Below, piece by piece: positions 1-13,008 of a DNA stretch of 64,000 bases. Below the pieces are notes generated by a model. That model had not been told where the DNA came from, ran no database searches, and saw nothing but the letters and a program-made list of their open reading frames with translations. Both the position numbers and the translations under genes were made by a program. Source of the stretch: Stictocephala bisonia (Eukaryota; Arthropoda; Insecta; Hemiptera; Membracidae). Position 1 is the first letter of the stretch. Every line of letters starts with the position of its first letter. The stretch spans positions 3,774,001 through 3,838,000 of the forward strand of contig JAQJVL010000001.1 in assembly GCA_035578905.1 (NCBI GenBank), written 5' to 3'.

Positions 1-745
1 GCGATCCAGCGTGTATATCGGTATATCGGAAGTATCGATAAATATGTTTCGATATATCGATATATTAGTATCTATATTTTCTTTCGATAATATCGGCCAT
101 ATTAATATTTTGCTCCGATATATCATATCAATAAAATATTAACGATATTCTTTCTCCTCAAAATCATCACGATTCGAAAAAAAAACACATTTGAATTGCC
201 TTTTATGAGTACAAAACATAAATCGAAATAATAAAGTAACATTAGTTAGTATTTTAGCTTGAGAGTAACGCACTAAAATTTAGTTTAGTGACTTAATTTG
301 TTTAATTTTTAGTGCTTATTAGAAGCATAGTGGCATTTTTACACGTAAAAAACAAAAATAACAATGTTATTACATTATTCTTTTATAATAATTAAAGGTA
401 TAATTATTCTTATTTTGATTTTTTCATTCAATCCCAGAGACCACTACTTGTTTCGTGTAGATAAATGTATTTAATTTTTACTTTCAGTGGCTTTTCTAAT
501 TAGTGACATTATTCATCAATTCATCAGTGCTTTTTTTTTTTTTTTGTTATGACATAAGAGTTAGTAAATAATTTGTGGATCATCCATTATTGGATGTGAA
601 GGTTCACTGACCACCTTAAAATAATTATTTATTTGGTCCAAAATGCATTTTAAAAATGTAATTATGAACAGATAAATCATTCACAATTCGATACATCAGT
701 TACCCGATATATTGATATTTTTCTGTCGATATTATCGCTAGATTG
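1..745. repeat. AT-rich DNA with CGATATATCG-type patches
   Basis: Bases 1-150 are packed with variants of the palindromic words CGATATATCG and TATCGATA, and a second small patch of the same words lies at about 684-740. The DNA between them is plain AT-rich sequence. The two patches could be the subterminal parts of one non-autonomous transposon about 0.7 kb long, but I see no clean terminal repeat or target duplication, and the left end may lie outside the window. No gene is visible. Confidence 0.4.
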
Positions 746-824
746 AGTAATTTCAGTAAGTATTATATTGATCTTAAGCTTAGGCATTTTTACTGATCAA
801 CTACCTCTTTTCGTGAGAGATTAC

Positions 825-1020
825 TATCTGGTGGCTCAGGATGGATCTGGACTGCAGAATCCAAGGTCCAAAGTTCGAATCACAACTGAGCTAACGGTCT
901 GTAGTTAACTTATGGAATTAAGTTCACGCACAGACATGCGGCCCATGTGAACTAGCGAGTGAGTTTAAAATTTCTTTCTTGATGCTCTCAATATCAGTAT
1001 ATGAAGCACGAAGTGTATCG
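825..1020 (+). repeat. tRNA-derived SINE, family A, copy 1
   Basis: A tRNA-like head starts near 830. GTGGCTCAGGATGG at 831 resembles an RNA polymerase III A box, and GTTCGAATC at 873-881 is a good B box, with tRNA-like spacing of about 40 bases. The body that follows (AAGTTCAC, then an ATGCGGCCC-like word) recurs at 7265-7372 after a second B box, which shows a dispersed family and not a functional tRNA. The 3' end is not clear. Confidence 0.6.
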
Positions 1021-2488
1021 TTGAGTTAAATAATTATCTTTTATTAGTGTTATCATTATTAGTTTTTTTCTTAGAACGTCATTACAAATGTAAATTATGT
1101 GTTATTGTAAAAAGTAATAGGATTAATAAATAAATATTATTAAATTGTGCTTAAGATAACGAGTTTTTCTTGGAAGAAAAGGTGCACTGAAAGGGACTAT
1201 TTACCATAATTACACAGCCTAGATAAACATTGACCCAGAAACGGGCAATCTACCAAGTAATAAATATGACATTAACACTTCAAAGGCACTGCACTGTTCA
1301 TTAAATTTTACAAATTAAACATATATCCGTTTTAGAATTCAAATAGTATTTTCAATAGTTAAATTACATTAAGAAAACACGCTAAGGTTATATCACCTTG
1401 TGTTTGTTTACATTATAACATATAATTCACCCACTGCCGATCCAAGTGTTGTTGAGGGAATAAGGCATAGAGTAGGGAACAGGAATGTTTTGGCAAACAT
1501 GACAAATTATCTACAAACTTTCACCAGGCATATCTGGTGTAGCCACATTCTGCAGTTATTGTATTAATACCTTCTATTGTAATGCATAGTCTTGTCATAT
1601 TATAAGCTGCATTTTTTATTTTGTTAAATAGGTGCCTGCCCTAAACCACCAATAATTACTAATAAATAACACTATAAAATATATATAAGTATATATGCAT
1701 GTATTTTTTTGTACTACGTTTTTTTCTTTCTTATTTACTATAGGACCTCACCGACAAGTTTTGCGTAACTTGGTGAGGCCTTGATTTTGTACTCACTTTA
1801 AAGTAATGAATAAATAAAATTTAGAGCTAAAATAAGAAATAAAATTATACATAGTTTTAATCCTTAAAGATTGGAAGTTGATAAAACTCCTTTTCATATA
1901 ACCTTATGATTTGAGTGTTGTTGTTGAAGAAAATGCAACATAACTGACTCGATGGTTCTGAATACAGTAGTAAGATAGCCTGATTGCTAATTTTGTACAG
2001 TAAACTGAAAAATGTCGTTTCAATTCTATTGATAAATAAATATATAAAAACTACTTTATGCATTGTATAAATTATACATAGGCCTACAGCAAATTATTTC
2101 ATAATTAAATCCTATTTATAGAGAGAGAACAAAATTGACACAGTAAACCATACAACACCTTCAAACAGTTGCAATTTTTATTTATATGTGTTTGAAAATG
2201 TGAGTTTTTATGATCTTACATTACTACACAAAAAAATCTCAAGGATTGGTGAATGCCTCTGAAGTGTGCGAATAACCAATCAGCAAGCAAGAAGCTGAGC
2301 ACGTCACTTTTTAAACCCGCTAAAAACTAGTTGACCTTATGAGATTCATTATTAGAATTTGACATTGATATCTTAGACAATATGGGGTCGTCTGTCAGGC
2401 CTGTCTCAAAGCGCTGCGGTTGCAATAGCTCCGTGACTTGCGTGGTACTCACCTGGCTTCCTCTCTGGAACTACGTAGGATTTCCGCA
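1021..2488. other. AT-rich DNA without recognisable genes
   Basis: I see no coding signal. At 1745-1778 there is a small imperfect hairpin (CCTCACC..CAAGTT pairing with AACTTGGTGAGG). Open frames here are short and have no family resemblance. Confidence 0.6.
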
Positions 2489-3517
2489 CTAACTAGCCAA
2501 CAAAGTGCTATCTAGCCAACAATGCAGTACCTATCCAACAATGTATTTACTAGTCAACAATTTATTAACTAACGAGCAACAGTCATTAACTAGCTAACAT
2601 TGCATTAACTAGCGAACAGTGTACAAACCAGCCAACAATGCATTAGCTAGCTAAAAATCTATTAACTAACCAACAATGCATTAACCAGCAAACAATCCAT
2701 TAACAAGCCAACAAGGTATTGACCAACCAAAACTATATTAACTAGCCAACAAAGTGTTGACTACCCAATAATTTGCTATCTAGTCAACAATGCATTACCT
2801 ATCAAACAATGTATTTACAGTACTAGCTAACCATGTATTAACTAGCCAACAATGTACTAACCAGAACAACCATTAAATATTTAACATTGAATTAACTAGC
2901 CAAAAAAATATTAACTAGCTAACAGTGTACAAACCAGCCAACAATGCATTAACTAGCCAACAACGCATTAATTAGTCAACAATGTACTAACTAGTCAACA
3001 ATATATTAACTAACCAGAAATCTATTGAACAACCAACAATAAATTAACTAGCCGACAATCCATAAACTAGCCAACAATCCATTAACCAGCCAACAATGTA
3101 CTGACCAACCAACAATATATTAACTAGCCAACAATACAATAACTAGCTAACAATGAATTACCAAACCGACAATATAATAACTAGCCCATGATGTCATAAG
3201 TAATCAACAATGCATTAATTAGTAAACAATTAACTAACTAGCCAACAATTTATTAACTAATTAATTGTAATGACCAACCAAAAATGTATTAACTCTCCAA
3301 CATTGTACTAACCAGCCAACAATTCGTTAACTAGCCAAATATTCATAAACTAGCCAACAATTATTTACTATTCAATAATGTTTTAACCAGCCAAAATTGT
3401 AATAACCAGCCAACAATGTATTAACTAGCTAACCATGTATTAACTAGCCAACAATCAATTAACTAACCAACAATGCATTAAATAGCCAACAATTTACTAA
3501 CTAGCCAAACATGTATT
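2489..3517. repeat. Degenerate ~20-bp minisatellite (ACTAGCCAACAATGCATTA type)
   Basis: About 1.03 kb of imperfect tandem repeats of a 19-21-bp unit close to ACTAGCCAACAATGCATTA. Units differ by substitutions and one- or two-base indels, so no reading frame is kept. A single stray copy of the motif (GCCAACAATAACTATCCAAC) appears at about 5238. The divergence between units suggests an old array. Confidence 0.9.
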
Positions 3518-4717
3518 TGGGGTTACTGAACAGCAAAATTATACTTATTTGGCTATTACTTTATTATGACATTTTGAAATATGACACATAAGAACATCCA
3601 GGATTCGTAGGGGTATACGAAACCTCTAGCCCGCTCACTCACCTACCTTACACAAACAGACTGCATGGGGACATAAAAGTCCTTAAGCCTCACTGTATTA
3701 TCTCAGAGTTAGAAGTTCAAGTCAGGTTAAGCGGAAGAGACTTTTAAGTCCTAACTTCTTGGAATAAAGTAGTTCTAATTCGTTCATAGAGACGTAAAAG
3801 ACCTTGTAGGCCTACATACCATGTAATACAGTACCATGGCATAGACCTTACCTTTAATGCATAACTAAGCAACTGTGCCTTTTTAACGAATACATTTCAA
3901 ATCATCAGCACAGCATGGGCGAAACATTCGGTGATGTAAGTAACACCTGGACACGGTCGTTACCAAAAGCTTTAATTTTTAGTAATTTCAAATAGGTGAA
4001 TGATTAAATATGTTTTCTAACGTACGCGAATGAATAAGTTGATGAACAAATTCCTTGAAAGTCCATAACAATGCCAGCATCGTGATTATTTATGATGATT
4101 TTAACTTAGTTGTAAAAGAAAACAACTAAATTATAACGGTTTGGTTAAAAAGCTTGAATATTCCCTCCTTGAAAAGTCCAGGAGGGTTTTAAACATTACA
4201 CATTAAATAAATTATTGTTCTTGTAATTAAAATTTAGACTATTGTTTAGAGTCTATTTTGAAATGAAAGCTGTGTTGCCAAAGAAAGATAATTTTGCACG
4301 ATTGAATGCGAAATTCATAAAAAAGTGACATCAAATGCAAGTTGTTCGATACAAATTTATAGTTAGTGAGTAAATATTTTTTAGTAGAATTTCGAATTGT
4401 ATCTACTCCAAATTTAAATATGTGATTAAAAAACCAAGTAATATATTTGAAAATATGTCATCTGTTTAAGAACATAGAAATCTTTACATTAATTACTATT
4501 TATTTAACTGTAATTAATAATTATCATAAATTTTTTTATGAAATTTGTAACATTGGCCATAAACATTTTTAGCCAACAATATTTTTAATTTCTACGGAGT
4601 TTTTTTTACATTCTACGAGGAATTAATGGATATGTTCATACTGAAAACAATATACATAAGTAGGCCTATATTTTAGCATGATGCTTAAGGCTCTCAACTT
4701 CAGAATGACCATGAAGA
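3518..4717. other. No recognisable feature
   Basis: AT-rich sequence. The slightly more GC-rich part at 3590-3860 repeats phrases such as GTCCTTAAG, AAGTCCTAACTTC and GACGTAAAAG and may be a transposon fragment, but I cannot assign it. No coding signal is seen. Confidence 0.5.
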
Positions 4718-5090
4718 GGGTCGTTTCCCTCCACGAAAACGCCAAAAATATGAGCTATTCGGGCCGTAATACTGATCTTACCGTAAAAATTGAAGTGTCA
4801 TTTGATGGGTGAAGCCTATTAAAGAGGACATTACGTTGGTTTTTGTAAAAAATAAGTGTTATAACACTTTTTCACTGTAAAATGTGTCAAATTTTAAATG
4901 TAATTCTTGACGATTTTAACTTTAAAAAGTCATAACATCAACTTATATTCCACTGGAATGGGCCTTTTTAAACAGGATTTTTTGGCTCACTGACGTTTAC
5001 AGTGCATTGCTACTATAGGGCTGACTGGGGCTGTCAACCTTCCAGTGTCGCTTGGCGGTTCTGGAAACAGCCACCATAGAAATCAAATTG
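4718..5090 (+). mobile_element. Dispersed repeat family D, copy 1
   Basis: About 370 bp that matches three other places in the window: 16985-17388 (reverse), 52070-54235 (split) and 56440-56868. Shared landmarks in order are a CGTTTYCCTCYACG-like start, GGCCGTAATACTGATCTTAC, AGGTGAAG followed by TATTAAAGAGG, GTTGGTTTTTGTA, then near the end CTATAGGGCTG and CAGTGTCGCTTGGC. The copies are well diverged. It has no clear terminal inverted repeat, so the transposon class is unknown. Confidence 0.65.
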
Positions 5091-6149
5091 CTGTTTTTAA
5101 GCTGTTTCATTCCATATTTCATGAAAATGTAATACAAAATAGAATACCGGTATATCAGTTAAATTGAATATACATATCGCCAAATCAGACAATGACAGAG
5201 TCAATGTCTCAATCTACAATGGTGATAGAAACAATAAAGCCAACAATAACTATCCAACAATTGAACAGGGTCGACAACAATAAGCTTTTGTACTGATGAC
5301 CTAATAATAATTGCGGTGTTGAAACTGTTCAACAGCTGACTGTTGGCATTACAGTAGTGGCTTTCTCACATGGAAGATGTCATTTTTTTTAATGTATTTT
5401 ATTTATACCTGCAGCTGTAAAACTCCCTTTGGACTTGTTTGATTGATGTTTTGTACGAAAAAGTACTTTCTTGGCAATAGAACAATGATTAGATAAAATA
5501 TGAAACCAAACAAAAATGTTACACGAAGTAAAGATTTCGTCTTGAATAAGATATGCAATCACTTATAGTTAATTCCTATACCAAAAATTAATAAAATCGA
5601 TTAAACTTCTCAGTTCAGCTCAGTTTTATTTCAAATAAGCTTTATTCCTCGGTAAAATTTTTGTAAAACACATCTATAAGACCAAATATATTAATTTAAA
5701 TCGACAACATCAAAAATTTAATTTAAGTTTATACACATGAACTTCATATAGTGTACATAAGACCTATATGAACTTAAGTGTACTAAATACTGAGGCAGTG
5801 TGGTAGGCAATTTAACCTGTTTGGAGTTCCTTTGGAGTGCCCATCAAAGGATTTATGTAAATTTATAAAAACAAACTTACTATTTTCAATTTTAGAGCAA
5901 CACACATAATAACAAATATAATATTATACTCGAGTAAACAACATATGTAATGGGTATTATTGAAAACTACAAGCCTAGTTTTTTATAAGAAAAAAATTTA
6001 AAAAGGATATTTATGAGAAACATATTATATAGTTCATGAATATGGGGTTCCGTAATAGATGTGCACGTGCCATTTGCGCACAAGGATAAAAAACCACGTT
6101 GTGTTACTTACTTACAGTCCCTTTAGAGTATCTCTAAATTTCAAGAACT
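5091..6149. other. No recognisable feature
   Basis: AT-rich sequence without coding signal or clear repeat structure, apart from one isolated copy of the 2.5-3.5 kb minisatellite motif near 5238. Confidence 0.5.
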
Positions 6150-6568
6150 ATGAAGACAAATCTACATCACCCTGGAATTGACATGGCACCAATATGGATG
6201 TTGTAACTAGTTAGTGATCATTAAAATATAGGAACAATGAAGTCAATTCCATGACTCCTTGGAATTGACCATGGGAGCGATGCGTATGTTGTAAATAGAT
6301 GATCTCTAAGTTTTAGGAATAATGAAGTCAATTTCATAACACCTTGGAATTCACCATAGCACCATGGGTCCAATATGGATGTTGTAACTAGTTACTGATC
6401 TCTAAGGTCCAGGAATGATGAAGTTAATTTCACAACACCTTGAAATTGACCATAGGACCAAGTAACCATGTGACCAATGCGGATGTTGTAACTAGTTGGT
6501 GATCTTGAAGGTCTAGAAATAGCAAAGTCAATTCCACAACAACTTGGAATTGACCATGGGACCAAATG
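6150..6568. repeat. Diverged tandem repeat, 85-105-bp units
   Basis: About 4.5 imperfect copies of a unit containing AAGTCAATTCCA, CCTTGGAATTGACCAT, GGATGTTGTAACTAGTT and TGATCTCTAAGG. Unit starts lie near 6153, 6240, 6325, 6421 and 6526, so the period drifts from 85 to 105 bp through indels. The short open frame on the reverse strand across it comes from the repeat and is not a gene. Confidence 0.85.
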
Positions 6569-7264
6569 AACTGCAAGACATTTTAAAGGCAGTCCCCTAC
6601 TCTGCAGCCATAAAGGGCAGTATTGAGAAATCAACAAATGCAACATTTGAACTGTTTATGATGGTGAACAAAGTAACCAAAATCACCTTGGGCTAGCTAG
6701 AAAAAAGAAAAGAAAAACATACATTGGACGCATGACAACTGATCTGTCAGTGTGGGTTATGAATGGTTAAAGCTGTGCCTGAATTTTGATTTAACAGCAG
6801 ACAGTCAACGAACATTGCCAGAAATATTCCCATCAGGTAATGATATACCGCAAGAAGTAATTCTAGCATTGATAGAATACAAAATATCTATTACACGCGT
6901 GGTTTGTTTGTTTTTAAATATTTGATCAATAACAACTCATAAATTCCATAAAATAACGTCTTTATGTTACGAGCTTTTTCATCACTACTGAGATATTTGA
7001 TTAAACCGAATATAAGTATAATAGTTTGGTGAAGATATATATTTTAAGCCATAGTAATTCTTTTAATTTTGTTTACATTTTATAACAGGTTCCAAAATTT
7101 AACTTTCCCTTGCATGAGGTTAAGGTTTGCCGGCATATTACTTATTGGACTGTGTTACATGCCGGAAGTAATGTTTTTTAAGATTGTTATGTGTTACTTT
7201 GTTAATTTAGTGTGGACATACATTTTCATAATTTAAATCCAGTGTTTTACTTCGAATCCTCCCT
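6569..7264. other. Anonymous DNA with a dispersed-repeat fragment
   Basis: No gene seen. The segment around 7190-7250 (GTTAATTTAGTGTGGA...ATTTAAATC) resembles 59845-59900, so it is part of a dispersed repeat, probably the sequence next to which SINE family A copy 2 lies. Confidence 0.4.
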
Positions 7265-7372
7265 TAGATTAGTATTCTGCACGTAAGGTCCAAGGTTCGA
7301 ACCCCCACTAGGTCGGGACTTCACTCGTTAAATAAGTTCACTAATAGATCTGCAGGCCCGAATGTACGACAA
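7265..7372 (+). repeat. tRNA-derived SINE, family A, copy 2
   Basis: GGTTCGAACCCCC at 7294-7306 is a strong polymerase III B box. The sequence after it (AATAAGTTCACTAATAG, then CTGCAGGCCC) parallels the body of the copy at 825-1020. The A box is degenerate. It is a truncated or diverged SINE and not a tRNA gene, since no acceptor stem closes. Confidence 0.5.
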
Positions 7373-7495
7373 AATCGCGCTGTACCTGGTTAAAGGTGGT
7401 CATAAATAACTATCGTTGAGGGTGCGACAAAATAGCGCGTCCGTGGAGGGGTGGGGACGCACCTCAAACTATTTTGTCGCTCCTCAAACTACCTG
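7373..7495. repeat. Short inverted motif CGACAAAATAGCG / ATTTTGTCG
   Basis: The word GTGCGACAAAATAGCG (about 7421) is answered by ACTATTTTGTCGC (about 7470), forming a stem around a GC-rich loop. A related word CGACAAAATCGCG lies at 7370. This may be a terminus of a small transposon next to the SINE. Confidence 0.4.
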
Positions 7496-8199
7496 ATCTA
7501 TCCTTCAGTTACCTACCTGATATTAAAGCTCGGATGAAAGCTCTGGTGAAGTTGTGATATACTGCATACGTGCCATTTATTTTGTGGTCTTGTTCAGTAT
7601 AATGAAATAAAACCTATACGTACATTGGTAATCTGGATGTTTTGCAATTCAATAATAATAAATTGTACATAATTTTAACCATACCATCCAAGTTACCAGT
7701 TATTTGAGTTGTAGCTGAGCTAGCAGTAGCGAAAAGAATTTATGGAGAAGGAAAATAAATATACACGACCGAATACACAACAAAACATGTACAGTATTTG
7801 GTACAAAAAACTGTATTAAACACCAATAAGGTGGTGTTAGGGCTGATGGTAGCTGATGTAGTTTATACATATATGTATAGACATAGGGTAGTGTTTATGT
7901 TTCCGAATAAACAATTTAATTTATTAATAGGTAAGATCTGTTACTATATGCTATTTATATATTTATTGAACACTATAAAAATAAAAACAATATGCTATAT
8001 ATTATTTACATTTAGCAAACGCTAAGAAAAAAAACACCGACTACACCCTAGAATTAAATAATAAAACCAAACACAAAATGTAATCAGAACATGAATTGTT
8101 ATGTTTAAGGTAACCTAAATTATAAAATACGATATAATAAAAACAAAGGAACAAGAACCGTTTTACATTTACAAACAACATACAGGAGACAATATCTAA

Positions 8200-8202
<3 letters not shown>
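7496..8202. other. No recognisable feature
   Basis: AT-rich sequence. The open frame at 7798-8025 on the plus strand does not begin with ATG in good context and its product resembles nothing I know. I do not call it. Confidence 0.5.
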
Positions 8203-10591
<2,389 letters not shown>

Positions 10592-11571
10592 GAAGCCGGG
10601 TTTACACTGGAGTTGGCAACCGGATTTCCCATAGTTGACAACCAAACGTTAATTCGTCTTACATATTGGCTGCCAACCTTTTATCAAAAATGCAATAGTA
10701 TTTTTTTTTTTTTAATGAAGTGATATTTAAAAGTCAATAGTATATTCTCATTCAACTCTCCATAAAATATTGATTTGCAAAGTTTCATTAAAATCTGGTG
10801 ATTTTTAACTAAACTATGTTTTAATCACATTTACTATTTATTTATATTTGACATCAGTGAATCGTAAAAACACCACTTAACTGACCACTGGCCTCAGTTC
10901 CGAAGCCAGATTTACTTTTTTTCTTTCGGTCAGTTCGTTGAAAAATTGTAATAAGATTCTTCACCTTTCTTTGAACCTACGCCTTACTAACCTTCAATAC
11001 CTGAGCTACGTCGCTCCACGCGTTATGTTTTAGGTTATTGTCTTTATATTGCGGCATGGCTTGATTCCACAAAATCGGATTATTACGATACAAAACTATT
11101 AGTTTTTTCACTAAGTCTTGGTCTCAGTTCAACTCACTTCGTTCATTGTGTCAGAAATAGAAAAAAGAAAAAAAAAAAACAATTTACCAATTCACTCCAG
11201 ACGACTGAGCGACAGGGGCTTGTGTGCAGTAGTCTACACATCGATGTATAAATAATTAGGTTATACATCGATGGTCGTAAATTCACAGGGAGGAAATACA
11301 ATAGGTCTACAAGCATATGCTACGAGGCGGAAGGGGAAGTGGAGAACTAGTTGGCAACTCTTTTAATGTGCAGCAACTTTTGATTGTCAACCAAAGTTGA
11401 CAACTTCCTTTGATCTTTACCGACTCCTCACGGGAACGCGTTGGCAACAAAGTTTTGGTTGTCAACTTCTAAAATTGGTTGCCAACCTAGCGAGTTGCCG
11501 TTGTGTTTACACCGGATTGTCTAAAAAGGTTGGCAACTTTTGGTTGTCAACTGAAGTGTAAACGCGGCTTT
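10592..11571 (-). mobile_element. Non-autonomous DNA transposon with TIRs and a MADF relic
   Basis: The left end reads GAAGCCGGGTTTACACTGG. The right end, reverse-complemented, reads AAAGCCGCGTTTACACTTC, so the element has inverted ends that match with a few differences over about 30 bases. Inside each end lies a crowd of GTTGGCAAC / GTTGACAAC words in both orientations (at least ten, at 10613-10680 and 11352-11552), typical of subterminal transposase-binding repeats. Near 11239-11273 there is a small palindrome (CATCGATGTATA...TATACATCGATG). The interior carries a broken MADF-domain frame. PIF/Harbinger elements often carry a MADF or Myb-like gene, so that superfamily is the best guess, but I could not settle on a 3-bp target duplication. 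Confidence 0.7.
10854..11123 (-). pseudogene. MADF-domain DNA-binding protein relic, in-frame stop
   Basis: Reading the minus strand from 11123 gives an open run of 48 codons (DQDLVKKLIVLYRNNPILWN, then ...MPQYKDNNLKHNAWSDVAQV...), an in-frame TAG at 10977-10979, and then a continuation in the same frame (VQRKVKNLITIFQRTDRKK, then SKSGFGTEAS) to a TGA at 10854-10856. The order YRNNPILWN, YKDN, WSDVAQVL, RKVKNL, and the basic stretch followed by KSG.GT, is the usual layout of a MADF (Myb/SANT-like) domain, which binds DNA. The N-terminal start is lost: a plausible ATG a little upstream is in another frame. The relic sits in the middle of the TIR element at 10592-11571, so it was most likely the DNA-binding protein of the parent transposon. 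It is too short and interrupted to be functional. Confidence 0.75.
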
Positions 11572-12764
11572 ATATATAATACGTGAAGCCGTTTTTTGTC
11601 AACGCAATTCCTCAATTATTTCTTGACCAATTTAAACGGTTGAGGCGTCAAAAATAATGCCTCTGTTCGTAGTTGTGCAATAAGGTCTTAATTCTTCAAT
11701 ATTTTCACCCTGAAGGGTCTAGGAAGACCTCAAAGTACGTTTTTCCACCATAAGAATAACATGGGGGGGGGGGGAGATTTTAATGAAACGCACCGTATAG
11801 CTGTTCAAATATACATAATTATTTTTAAAAAGTTTTAGTAGCTGTTGGAATGTAAACATTGGTGGTTGTAATAGTTAGGAAGTTAGATATGCCATACAAT
11901 TATAAACCAGGGAAGTATGTAAGTATGGTTTTATTCACATTTGACTGTACAACCCCGTTATACTGGAATTTAAGGTTTCAATTGTAATCTAACGCAGTTA
12001 TATAAATTAATCTTAAGCTGTTACACAAGAACAAATGAAATAAACATGTTGGAAATAGGCTAAGTAATATCATTGTGTGTTTATACTAATTATTTGGTAG
12101 CAACGCAAGTAGTGTGAGTGAAATACTGTAAATAAATTTAATATTGTGATTTTACGTTATACAGTTAACCTACTATTGTTTGTAGTGAACATTCACAGCC
12201 CAAGGCCGGAGGGCTGGCTGAGAGTCTGTATGGGTGTAACGAGCTCAGCGAGTGACGGGGTTGGCACGCGAAGTGTGCAGGGGTATCTCCTAGTATCTAC
12301 AGATACTGTGATTTTTTCATTGATAAAGCAAAATAAATCCACGGCCAATGGTGATGTCATTCGATCCACCTGGTGTAGTACAAACGGAATCCTATATAGA
12401 AGCTCCACTGTTCTATTCTACAACATAATTACTAACGATTGCAGAGTTGTTTTTCTCCTCTTCATTTCCGAGAACTGTGACACGAACATTATCAAAAATA
12501 ACAATAATAACATCCTAGTAAGCTACTGAACGCTATATTTACAAACACGACGCTGCTATTTCTGACGTAAAAATCGGTTGACGTATTAGTTATCTTAATT
12601 AGCTAAGGTGTTGGAAAGTACTGAATTTCGGAAACGACATGCAAAACCTCATCATAGATGTTTTGCCAGGTTGAGACCTATTACAGATATTCTTAAGATA
12701 ATTAAGTAAGAAATTAATGTTAAAGTTAGATCCTAGGACACAATCGAAAATCTGTATTTGAAAA
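11572..12764. other. Anonymous DNA with a dispersed repeat at 12190-12300
   Basis: A G-run (about 10 bases) lies at 11764. The segment at about 12245-12295 (GAGTGACGGGGTTGGCACGC, then GTGCAGGGGTATCTCCTA) recurs reverse-complemented at about 36130-36180, so it is a dispersed element fragment. The open frame at 12146-12529 crosses it and is not supported as a gene. Confidence 0.5.
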
Positions 12765-13008
12765 ACTGCCACTTAGTTATTTGGCCTATGTTGAACTATC
12801 AGTTGAGTATTAGCCTCACAAGAACTATTAATTGAGGCAATAATAGTAAAACTACCAGTTAGATATTTAGCCTCTCTATAGTTGTCAATAAGGTATTTGG
12901 CCTAAGTAGAATTATAAGTTAAGTGTATAGCCTTACTAGAACTGACAGTTACGTATTTGGATTCACCGAAATTATCAGTTAGATATTTGGTCTAAATAGG
13001 GTTGATAG
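12765..13008. repeat. Degenerate ~40-bp tandem repeat
   Basis: Six or so loose copies of a unit like CAGTTAGATATTTGGCCTAA followed by an AGAATTA-type stretch. The words CAGTTAG/AGTTAAG and ATTTGGCC/ATTTAGCC recur at about 40-base intervals. The units are strongly diverged, so the array is old. Confidence 0.75.

Noticed and set aside
1857..2063. Short AT-rich frames of 60-75 codons, here and for example at 18934, 43417, 47246 and 60623
   Set aside because: Lengths are those expected by chance in AT-rich DNA, and the hydrophobic Ile/Leu/Phe/Tyr-rich products have no motif.
2489..3517. CRISPR-like regular array
   Set aside because: Here and in the 24-, 26-, 36-, 61- and 89-bp arrays the units are contiguous, without unique spacers, in a eukaryotic setting with no cas genes.
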